A stretch of DNA of 64,000 bases from Anaspis maculata (taxonomy: Eukaryota > Arthropoda > Insecta > Coleoptera > Scraptiidae): contig OX421967.1 in the NCBI GenBank assembly GCA_949128115.1, positions 3,276,070 through 3,340,069 of the forward strand, read 5' to 3'. Below the pieces are notes generated by a model that saw only the letters and a program-made list of their open reading frames with translations, ran no database searches and was not told the origin of the DNA. Positions 54,129 to 64,000 of this stretch are shown here, in pieces; the first letter of the stretch is position 1, and each line of letters begins with the position of its first letter. The position numbers and the translations under genes were made by a program.

Positions 54129-57100
54129 CTACATCAACCGGCATTTTTCTTCGCCCTGTGGATCGCCGAACTGGTGATGGAGCTCTTCGGAACCCAAAAG
54201 TCCACCGGCCATCTCCCGGTGCCTGAGAAGCGAAGCGGAAATTTGCTTCTTTGCCCTGCGGAAAAAAATCGATTATTAGTTTAAAACACGGCGAACCAGC
54301 TAGATTGGGTCGAAACATAGCGAAACATGAAGCATGGTGACTTTTCTAGCCGAAATACGATTGCAACAAGTCAAGTTGTCATGTTTTCAGCTGAAACATG
54401 ACTCAGCTGACTGAAACTGTGATGGTTCTAGCTGAAACATACATGAACCAGATGAAACAATAATCGTTCAAGCCGAAACATGACTGAAACAGGTAATATT
54501 ACAATTTATTCAGCTGAAACATGGCAAAAATGCTACAATTCTGATCACTCTAGCTGAAACATGATTGAAACGTGAAATTTCGTAACGTTTCAGACTTGAA
54601 TGTGGCTCAAAAAGCTTATTTTGTGATAATCTTTGCTGAAACATAGCCAAAGCAGGTGAAACTATGATTCACTCAGCTGAAACATGGCTCAAATAAGTGG
54701 AATTGTGACGATTCTAGGGGAAACATGATTGAAACAGGTGATTTTGTAACGTTTTCAGCTCAAACTTTGGCTCAAAGAGCTTGAATTGTGACCATTCTCG
54801 CTGAAAGAAAGATGAAGCAGGTGAAACTGATTCAGCTGAAACATATCAAATATGGCCATTCTCGGTGAAACATCACTGAAACAGGTGAAAATTTAGCTTA
54901 TTTAGCTGAAACATGGCTGCATAAGGCAAAATTTTGGGTCATTCTAGCTGAAACTTGATTGAAACAGGTATATTTGTAACATTTCCACTTTTGGCTCGAA
55001 AAGTTTGAACTGTGACTATTCTCGCTGAAACATAGCCGAAGCAGGTTAAACTATGATTCATTCAACTGAAACATGGCTGATATAGGTGAAATTGTAGCCA
55101 TTTTCAAGTGAAACATAATTGAAACAGTTAAAAATTTAGCAGTTTTGTGAAACATGGTTGCAAAAGCTGAAATTTTGGTCATTCTAGCTAAAACTTATTG
55201 GAACAAGTGATTTGGCAAGTAGTTTTCAGCTTAGATGTTGCTCAAAAAGCTCAAATTGTGATCATTCTCATGATACATGGCTGAAGCAGGCGGAACTGTG
55301 ATTCATTAAGCTGAAAAATGACTCAAATAGCTGAAATTATGGCCATTCTAGGTGAAACATGACTGAAACAGTTGAAAATTTAGCTCATTCAGCTGAAACA
55401 TCGTTGCAAAAGCTGAAATTTTGGTCATTCTAGCTGAAACTGATTGAAACGAGTGATTTGGCAACGTTTTCAGCTTGGATGTTACACAAAAAAGCTCAAA
55501 TTGTGACCATTCTTGCTTAAACATAGCCGAAACAGGTGAAGCTATAATTCATTTAGCTGAATAATGGCTCACATTTGTGAAATTGTGGCCATTCTAGGTG
55601 AAACATGACTGAAAGAGATGAAAATTTAGCTTATTCAGCTGAAACATCGTTGCAAAAGCCGAAATTTTGGTCATTCTAGCTGAAACTGATTGAAACAAGT
55701 GATTTGGCAACGTTTCCAGCTTAGATGTTACTCAAAAAAACTCCAATTGTGACTACTCTCGCTGAAACATGGATGAAGCAGGTGAAACTATAAATAAAAG
55801 AATGAAATAGGTGAAATTGTGGCCATTCTGGCTGAAACATGACTGAAACAGGTAAAAGTTTAGCTTATTCAACTGAAACATGGCTGCAAAGGTTGAAATT
55901 TTGTTGATTCTAGCTGAAACTTGATTGAAGCAGGTATTTTTGTAAGGTTTTCATCTGAAACATGGCTCAAAAAGCTGCAATTCTGATAATTCTAGCTGAA
56001 GCATGTTAGGAACAGGTGAGTTTGTAACGTTTTCAGCTGAAACATGGTGAAAAATGCTAAAATTCTTGTCATTCTAGATGAAACATTCTAGCTAGTTTTC
56101 AGCTTAGAATAGCTCCAACCTGTGTTTATTATAGCTAAAACATGACTGAAACACTTAAAATCAATCTATTCAGCTGAAACATGGCTCAAAAAATCTAGAA
56201 ATCGGTGTATTCTAGATGAAACTTGATTGGAACAGGTAATTTTGTAACGTTTCAGCTGGAACATCACTAGAAAAAACTGAAACATGGCTCAAACAGTTAC
56301 AATTCTGGTTCTTCTAGCTGAATCATGATTGGAACTAGTGATTGTGTAACATTTTCAGGTGAAAAATGGTTGAAAATACTAACATTTTGAACGTAATAGG
56401 TGAAACATGAATGAAGCAAGTGATTTGTAACAGTTTCAGCTGAAACATGGCTGAAACAGATGGAATTCTGTCCATTATAGCTGAAACATGATTGAGACAC
56501 GTGATCCTGTACAGTTTTCAACTGGAATATGGTTAGAAAACTAGAACTGTGATTGCTCTAGCTGAAACATGACTGGAACAAGTGAAATTTTTATTTAATT
56601 CAACTGAAACACGGCTCAAAAAACTGAAATGTTGGTCATTTCAACTGAAAAATGATTGGAACAGCTGCAACTGTAATCATACCAGCTAAAGCGCGACCGG
56701 AAATGTCAGAATTGCACTGATTATACGCGAAGCATGACTGAAACATCATGATTTGCTTCGAAAGCTTGCTTTCATTTTCGAAATCGCAGAAAGCGACGCT
56801 TCCATTGAACGCGCTCAATCAAAAACAGCCAATCAACTTCCCGAATTTGTGTCTTACGGAGTGAAACACGCCTGAAACATCTAGAATCACACCGAAGCGT
56901 GACTGGAACTTCCGAAACAGTTTTCAATATTCAGATATTCTCGAACTAATCGACGTGGCGAAGAAAAATCTTTGTTTTATCCGAAACATGACGGAAGCAT
57001 CGACAATAGTATTGAAACATGAATGAAACATGTAAATTTGCTTCAAGCATTTGTTTCGAATCAAGCGATGCTATCAGATGTGCATAAGCATATTGTAATG

Positions 57101-60100
57101 AAGAAATGAAATTCCTATCTTGTTGCCTGAAGCATGTGAAAAATTTCAAGTGAAGCATTAATCATGATTTGTTTTGAAATCGTGGTTCAGTTCGCTAAAA
57201 GATACTATATGAGGAATAATTGATGAACGACTATGAATTCGAAAAACAAGAGAAAAAACAATTTCACGGTGGCAAGTGAAACATGACCACATGTGAGTGA
57301 AGCAGCAAATATCAAATTCAAGAGAATCACATCGAGTGATACCTCCCAGAAAAGCTCTTCCTTCAAGTTATTGAATGGCTTGCTCTATTTTTTGATGTTC
57401 TAATCGAATCAACTACAATTTTGAAAAAGAATACTAATGAAACATGAATTTAGCGAAACATTCCCTGCTGAAACATTGATAGAAAAGCTGAAGCTGTGAT
57501 CATTCTAGCTGAAACATGACTGAAACAGTTGAAATTCCAACCGCTCTAGCTGAAACACAACTGAAAAAACTGAAATTGTACTCAATATACGCGAAGCATG
57601 ATTGAAACATCAATATTTGCTTCGAAAACAAGCTTCTATTTTTACATGAGCGTGTATAGGCACTTCAATTGGAAATGCATGACCAGAAACAACCACAAAA
57701 CCGTTGACATTTTGTATTTGTGAAGTGAATCACGACTGAAACACTACGATACTGAAATATACTGAAACATGACCGAAACATCCGAAACTATTTTCTATAT
57801 TTCAATTTCTTGCTTTAGCAGCATGACAAGCAAATTTTGATTGTTCCATCTGTAACATCACTGAAGCAAGATGATCCATAGTGAAACATGCAAATTTGCT
57901 TCAAGGATTTGCTTCGGAATAATTGCAATAATTAGGTAGACAATGATATTAAACGTGTATAATGGCACGAGAGATGCAATTTTCATCTTGTTGTTTGCAG
58001 CACGATTCAAACATGGATTGTAGTGAAACATGATTGGAGCATTAATCAAAATTTGCTTCGGAAACGCGCTTCAATTCGTCAAAATGATTTGAAGTCCCTA
58101 TCGAACATGCAGCACGCAATCTCGCAAAAACGGTAAGAAATTCTTATGATGCGAAGTGAAACATGACCGAAGCAGCAAGTGTCAAGTTTGAACAACCAAG
58201 TCGGCTGAAACCCTTAAAAAACGCTCTTGCTTTGAGCTACTGAATGACCCAGTCATTTTTTTTTTCAGGCGTACCAGTTGCTATTTCGAAACTCCAAAAG
58301 ATGAAACATTTTGAAGCAAGCTCGAAGCAAAAGTCCATTTTTGAAGATCTTGCTCTAAACAAGTGTATGATATTTTTATATCAAAAGCATGGCAACTGTT
58401 ATTTCCGAAAAAATCCAACTCTGAAGCATGGATTATGACGAGGCATGCTGAAGCATCAATCGAAATTTGCTTCAGAACCATGCTCCGGTTCGCCAAAACG
58501 ATTTGAAGGCGCCATATGAGAAAAAACGAGTATGAATTCGAAAAAAAAAGCATGAAATTCCAATGATTGCAAGTGAAACATGGGTGAAGCAGAGAATTTG
58601 AAGTTTGAACGAACCATGTCGAGTGACATCTCCCAGAAAAGCTTTTGCTCTAACCAAGTGAATGGCTCGATCTATTTTTTGATACTCGAAGTGTACCAAC
58701 TGCAATTCCGAAAAAAAAGCTAGACTTGTTGTTTTTTTAATAAATTCCTTGATTGTTGACTGTTATTGGCTCCTACAGTTTGAATCTTACAGCAGCAATA
58801 TTGCAAATTATTTTTTGATAAACGAATTTTTATACAAGTTAGTGAAGAAATGGAATTATTATTGTTAGGGAAGACGAGATTTTTTACAGCGTTCTTGGCG
58901 ATGAAAAAAATTCAGAATCCAATTCCTAACGACATCTATACCAACTTCTACAAACTAGGGAATCAATGGAGCGAGGACGACGACGAATGTGTGCGGAAAT
59001 AGAAATGATGTCATGCATTTATTAGCCGGCGCAAATTAGAATGTGAATGAGTCAGTGTAATGTTTATTTTATTTAATATTAGTCTTGTGCACTCGGGAAC
59101 CTAATATTAAAATAAACAAGACACAAAACGCCAATTGAGGATAAATACATCTTTATTATTAATACAAGTACAGAGTGGAATCTCATCACCATTAAAAGCG
59201 AAATAAAAATTAATTAATTAAAAAAAGCTGGATATAAACACAATCACATTCTAAGCGCGCCTAGCTACCGCACACACATTCATTTTTTTCCAATCATTTC
59301 TATTATTAGAACGTATTCCAATGCGGCGCGCGGCATAAATCCACCTGACGCTGTCGAATTACCATGTGTGACATCAGCTTACTAGATTATAAATGCTTCA
59401 TATTTCTTAGGAGACTAGATTTGAGTTTTTTCTTTAAAATTCCATTTCCTTTCAATTCTATTTCATTTGAAACCCCTTATCTTTGAAATTCCAACGGAAT
59501 CGTTTAGCGCTCAAAAAGAGCTTTTCTGAGAGGTGTCACTCGATGTCGTTCCGATTTGTTCAATTATTGACGTACACAAGGTGTTTTACCGACGTCAAAA
59601 ATGTTTAGAAACAGAATTGATAATCTGCCCGAAATCTTCCGCGAATTCCAAAAACGATAGCGTCGGAATTACTCGATTCGCGCGATTTTTAGGAGAAAGT
59701 GAGGTTAAGATGCCCCATAGTGAATCGCTCTGAACCCCATCGAGTGACACCTCTCCGGAAAGCTCTTTCCGTTTGCCAAACGATTACGCGATTGTTTCGG
59801 GGGAAAATTCAACGTTTCTCGATTTGATCGTGAAAAACTCAATTCTAACCGTTTCAAGACGTGTGTAGTAAAATGCTAAGTTTTCTTCAGGAGCACAAAC
59901 GTTCTGGGCGTTTACCTCCAGAAGAGCCTCGTGAAACCCGAGGCGCGATCGCGAACTAACCTCTCAGAAACGGCCACTTCGTCGCCGTTGTTGTTGAAAA
60001 CGGTGGTGGTCATGTTGTCGGCCACGTACCACTTCTGGCCCTTCATCACGAGATTGGAGGGCGGTTCGTGGTCCTGGTGCTGGTCGCTCGACCAGATCGT

Positions 60101-61935
60101 GACCGTGCCGTTACCTTCAATCTGGAATTCAATTTCAAAATCAGCACGAATCGTTCGTTTTTTAAATAAAAAACAAAATGTAACCTTGATTGACCGGTGG
60201 AACTTGTACTGGTTCTCTTGGTCTCCGGCCTTGCGGACCACGACGTATCCGCCGAGCGCCACCTCGTTGGAGCTCTTGTTGTGCAACTTGACGTACTTTC
60301 CTTCGCCGTCCACTTCGGCCACTTCGATGTCTCCTTTCGCCGAGCTGTTGACGCTGAAGTCGCTGAGGCTCTGCTCGTGCGATTCCTCGAGCAGAGTGCG
60401 CTTCCTCTTGGCTCCGGCGCGGACCGGAGTCCTGCGCTGGGATCCGGAGCGCGTCGAAGTTTCCGGAGAGCCGTGCGGCGTGATGTTCAGACGTGCTTCT
60501 TCCGACTCCAAAAGTTTCCTGCACGAAAAACATTGGTTAAAAAATTGGAGAAAAACTTCAAAATTAAATTAAAAATTGAACTGACACGATTGGAGTATGC
60601 CAAACTATGGCCATTGGATAGCGCTCGGCAAGAGCTTTTCTGAGAGGTGTCACTCGATATGGTTACGAAACAGAGTTGCTACCAAGCTGAATGAAGCATG
60701 ACAGTGAAGCATGATTCACAAAACACTTTTTTCTTAAAACCCCGTTCTTGCTTCAAATCTGTTTTCGAGTTACTGAAAATTAATAGAAGTACAATAAACG
60801 AAACTAGTGGCAATACTGGACGAGTAGGTAGTGAAACATGACTGAAACACGGTTTCATTTTTTGAAATAACCATATCGAGTGACACCTCTAAAGAATGCT
60901 AATACTTGGCGCTAATCATTTCTGACATTGATTTTGAAAACATTCAATTGTTCAAAGCGAAACATAGCTGAAACATGAGCATTTGCAAGACAACTTCGTG
61001 GATTTCGAATTTATCTTAGACATTTGTTTCCAACTTGTCTAACTAGCCGTTTTGTAGAGCTTGCAGTACTGGAACACTCAAATTGAACGATCTTTGCTCA
61101 AATAAACGTCAATCAAAAACAGCGTTGAAGCTTGAATCAAATCTGAGTATCTCCGTAACCATTTGAAATGAACATATCAAGTTTGGTGTCTGGAAACAGC
61201 AAATTACGAGTACAATTCAGTTCTTCTTTCGGTTTTTGATTCCGTTGCAATTTGGAATAAAAAATCAAAATATTTGAATTGAAAAAAAAAAGTTGGTTTG
61301 ATAAAAAATCTAATAATACCTGTAGGCGGCGATTTCGATATCCAAAGACACCTTGATGTCCATCAAATCTTGATACTCTTGCAGCTGATTGGCCATTTCC
61401 TCCCTCAACCTGGACAGGTCGTTTTCGAGGGCCGCTAGATCTTCAGCGTGACGCGTTCTTTCGTTTTCCAAGAGCTTCTCCAGATCGCGACATCTGAAAC
61501 CATCATGAAATAATTGATACATTTTTACAAAAAAAAAAACAAATGAAAAAATGATAGAAAATTTGAAATAAAAGTGAAAAAATTAATGAGAGAAACAGAA
61601 CCGTACCTGTTGTGCAGGGCCGAATTTTCGCCTTCCAGCTCGCCGATCCGCGACGTCAGCGTGTCGATCCTGGTCCGGACCTGGCGCAGCTCGTCCAGGG
61701 CCGTCCCGGCGGCGCTGTTGTGCCTGTTGGCGGCCGCCTGCAGGTTCTTGATCTTGTTCTCGTACAGCATCTCGATCTCCTGGCGGTTGTTGGCCATCTG
61801 GCCTTCGTACTGGTCGCGTAGCTCCTGCAGGGCCTCCTGCAGACGGGCCTCGTACTTTTCGGCCAGGCGACCGTCGATCTCGCTGATCTCGACCTGGCGA
61901 CGGGTGCGCGTGTCGACCAGTTCCTTTTGGTACAC
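54129..61935 (-). CDS. Lam: B-type lamin, 3' part (coil 2, tail domain, CaaX box)
   Basis: Minus-strand exons 61935-61607, 61493-61320, 60518-60185, 60121-59961 and 54255-54129, phases 2, 2, 0, 2, give the last 374 residues; head and first coils lie beyond the right window edge. In fragment numbering: coil 2 heptads 1-165, the intermediate-filament end motif [16 protein letters not shown] at 163-178, a Ser-Pro site (185) and Thr-Pro site (198), nuclear localisation signal KRKR (205-208), the Ig-like lamin tail domain (about 228-330), and the CaaX box CRLM at the end, a farnesylation site. It builds the nuclear lamina under the inner nuclear membrane. The CaaX exon is separated from the tail domain by a 5.7 kb satellite-filled intron. 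Confidence 0.93.
54300..56700. repeat. Lamin intronic satellite, GCTGAAACATG type, about 245-bp period
   Basis: Short words of some 45-50 bp, each containing AGCTGAAACATG and GAAACAGGTGA variants, are arranged into a longer unit of about 245 bp (blocks starting GTGATTTGGCAA at about 55210, 55459 and 55702). It fills the left half of the intron before the CaaX exon. Confidence 0.85.
56701..58740. repeat. Lamin intronic satellite, second zone with about 870-bp period
   Basis: GAAACATG words continue, but embedded in longer units: TACGCGAAGCATGA with TTTGCTTCGAAA occurs at 56725 and 57590, and GCATTAATCA with GTTCGCTAAAA/ATTCGTCAAAA near 57150 and 58035. Copies of a CGAGTGA-ACCTC hairpin core lie at about 57333 and 58617. 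Confidence 0.7.
58865..59002 (+). CDS. Candidate terminal exon of an unknown plus-strand gene
   Basis: After a good acceptor (TTTTTTACAG at about 58864) an open frame reads [20 protein letters not shown] then ends [11 protein letters not shown] and a stop, with codon-like composition unlike the surrounding satellite. AATAAA follows at 59110-59115. No upstream exons were found, so it may be a real 3' exon of a gene nested in the lamin intron or chance. Confidence 0.25.
   Translation, partial: LGKTRFFTAFLAMKKIQNPIPNDIYTNFYKLGNQWSEDDDECVRK
59003..59500. other. Single-copy intron sequence with opposed polyadenylation signals
   Basis: A plus-strand AATAAA at about 59111 and a minus-strand AATAAA (TTTATT at about 59152) face each other within 50 bp. 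A small hairpin (TTTAATATTAG with CTAATATTAAA) lies at 59070-59110. No other gene seen. Confidence 0.35.
59512..59770. repeat. Hairpin module with the AGAGCTTTTCTGAGAGGTG core, lamin intron
   Basis: AAGAGCTTTTCTGAGAGGTG at 59516-59535, continuing TCACTCGATG, is answered by its inverse at 59737-59766. Between them, 59695-59725 is the inverse of the GGGCATTCTAACCTCAC block of the zinc-finger intron satellite. Confidence 0.65.
60578..60900. repeat. Hairpin module with the same core, lamin intron between tail and rod exons
   Basis: 60578-60662 is a diverged monomer of the zinc-finger intron 4 satellite (ACTGACACGATTGGAGTA, then GCGCTCGGCAAGAGCTTTTC). The core is answered by its inverse, CCATATCGAGTGACACCTCT, at 60871-60890. 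Confidence 0.65.
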
Positions 61936-61989
61936 CTGCGCAGAAAAAATTGTAATTTAGAATTATTTACATCCGAAAAAATCTACATT

Positions 61990-63900
61990 TTGCTTCAAAG
62001 AGATGGTTTTTTTGACAGGGGAAGCAAAATTTTCCAGAACTTGATGCGTATTTGAAAGGTGCTTGTCGAAAGCTTTTCTGAGAGGTGCCGCAAGGCATAC
62101 TTAATTTGAATTTTGTTCCGATGGCGTAATTTGCGTCCTTTTTCAAAAGTTTCCAAAGCATGCCTTGCGACACCTCCCAAAGCAGCTTTTTAGATGGAGA
62201 ATTCAAATGTATAGTTGGATTAAGAAAAAAGTTCAATTTCAAGCGAGTTTCACAGGTTTTGAGGATTTTGTTGACATTCTTGTCGTTTCTTTCGTATATT
62301 TATCGACAATTTTGTTTATATTTCCCACTACATACATCTAAATTGACAATTTAGCGTGAACTATCATTAACCTAAAGAAAATGGAGCAATCTAATCATCA
62401 AACATCGAACTAGACAGTTTCGAAGAGTAATCTTGAGGTATTCTGGTAACTGCAAGGTATATTATCGAAAACTATGCACATATTTGAAAAGTGCTCATCA
62501 AGAGCTTCCCTCAGAGGTGCCGCAAGGCATACTTGGATTGAATTTTGTTCCGATGGCGTAACTTGCGCCCTTTTTCAAAACTGTCGAAAGCATGCCTTAG
62601 GGCTCCTCCCAAAACAGCTTTTTAGATGGAGAATTCAAATGTATAGTTAAATTAGGTGAAAAACTTCATTTCAAGCCAGTTTCACAGCTTGAAAGGATTT
62701 TGTTGACATTCTTGTCATTTCTATCGTATATTTATCGACAATTTTGTTTATATTTCCTAATACATGCATCTAAATTGACCATTCAGCGTGAACTATCATA
62801 AACCTAGAGAAAATGAAGCAATCTAATCTTCAAACATCGAACTGGACAGTTTCGAAGGGTGATTTTGAGGTTTTCTGGACCCTGCGAGGTATATCATCAA
62901 AAACTATGCACATATTTGAAAAGTTCTCATCAAGAGCTTCCCTGAGAGGAGCCGCAAGGCATACTTGGATTGAATTTTGTTCCGATGGCGTAACTTGCGC
63001 CCTTTTCCAAAACTGTCGAAAGCATGCCTTGCGGCACCTCCCAAAACAGCTGTTTAAATAGAGAAGTCAAATGTATCGTTAGATTAGGTAAAAAAACGTC
63101 ATTACAAGCGAGTTTTACAGCTTGAAACGATTTTGTTGACATTCTTGTCGTTTCTTTCGCATATTTATCGACAATTTTGTTTATATTTCCCACTACATAC
63201 ATCTAAATTGACAATTTAGTGTGAACTGTCATAAACCTTGAGAAAATGTAGCAATCTAATCTTCAAACATCGAACTGGACGGTTTCGAAGAGTAATTTAG
63301 AGGTTTTCTGGTAACTGCAAGGTATATTATCAAAAACAATGCACATATTTGGAAAGTGCTCATCAACAGCTTCCCTGAGAGGTGCCGCAAGGCATACTTG
63401 GATTGAATTTTGTTCCGATGGCGTAACTTGCGCCCTTTTTCAAAAGTTTCCAAAACATGCCTGCGGCACCTCCCATAGCAGCTTTTTAGATGGAGAATTC
63501 AAATGTATAGTTAGATTTGGAAAAAAGTTTCATTTCAAGCGGGTTTCACAGCTTCAAATGATTTTGTCGATATTTTTGTCGTATTCTTTCGTATATTAAT
63601 CGACTATTTTGTTTCAAATTTGCTACTACATGCCTCTAAATTAACATAATTTTGTGTAAACTACCATAAACCTGGAGAAAATATAGCAATTCAATCTTCA
63701 AACATCAAAATGAACAGTTTCAAACACCGACTTTGAGGTTATCTGGAAACTGCAAGGGAAATTACCAAAAACTAAGCTAGTATTTCAAAAGTAGTAGTTG
63801 AAAGCTTATCTGGGAGGTACGGCGAGGCATACTTTCATTAAATTTTGTTCCGATTGCTCAACTTGAAGCGCCTTTTTTTTAGAAAATTTCGAAATACGTC
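61990..63900. repeat. Lamin intronic satellite with 432-bp period, reaching toward the window edge
   Basis: Five copies, with the block GAGAGGTGCCGCAAGGCATA ending at about 62100, 62532, 62964, 63397 and 63832. Every complete unit also has the inverse block ATGCCTTGCGGCACCTCCCA about 60-90 bp further on, so each can form a hairpin. The copies in the middle are most alike; the outer ones are diverged. Located upstream of (minus strand: before) the first lamin exon seen here. Confidence 0.88.
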
Positions 63901-64000
63901 TTGCTGCTCTTTCAATGCTCTGAGGCTACACCGTATCAACATTTTACCGTGCTGTTTTGTATATTTATCGCACTATTTTGTTTTGAACTTCTTATCTTCA

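Overview
The window is eukaryotic nuclear DNA and almost certainly from an insect. It carries a spliced odorant receptor of the insect 7tm_6 type, a single B-type lamin, a MADF-BESS protein and insect-style transposons (Mag-like Ty3/gypsy, Penelope-like, jockey-like LINE, pogo and Tc1/mariner-like TIR elements). The insect order cannot be fixed from the sequence. All features and intron/exon models were read by eye; for every spliced gene the exon phases add up without a break.

Layout: 572-3237 is a near-perfect 2.7 kb palindrome of two fused transposon 5' ends. 3360-4730 holds two abutting TIR elements. 4734-11610 (minus) is a MADF-BESS gene whose 6.1 kb first intron contains a Tc1/mariner-like element that itself contains an intact, young gypsy element (6053-10692). 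12405-14450 is a foldback element split by a pogo-like element. 15047-15799 is a decayed gypsy fragment. 16464-20733 (plus) is an odorant receptor gene with a 2.4 kb satellite in one intron. 20880-23500 is a degenerate minisatellite and 24030-25508 a cluster of foldback elements.

25640-38305 (plus) is a C2H2 zinc-finger gene with a GC-rich non-coding first exon, a 6.5 kb first intron made mostly of tandem repeats (with a Penelope-like insertion), and a second array in its last intron. 42250-42737 (plus) is a small two-exon gene of unknown function. 43181-52979 (plus) is ALG3, the dolichol-linked mannosyltransferase, with one 8.4 kb intron full of foldback elements, a LINE and a dimeric satellite. 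54129 to about 61935 and beyond (minus) is the 3' part of a lamin gene ending in a CaaX box (CRLM), again with large intronic arrays.

The genes do not form a pathway: they are unrelated single-copy genes (receptor, transcription factors, N-glycan assembly, nuclear lamina). The striking common property is architectural. Nearly every long intron is expanded by its own private satellite, often with a higher-order period, and several of these satellites (zinc-finger intron 4, lamin introns) share one hairpin-forming core motif. That, and the hairpin-encoding palindrome at 572-3237, are the most interesting observations.
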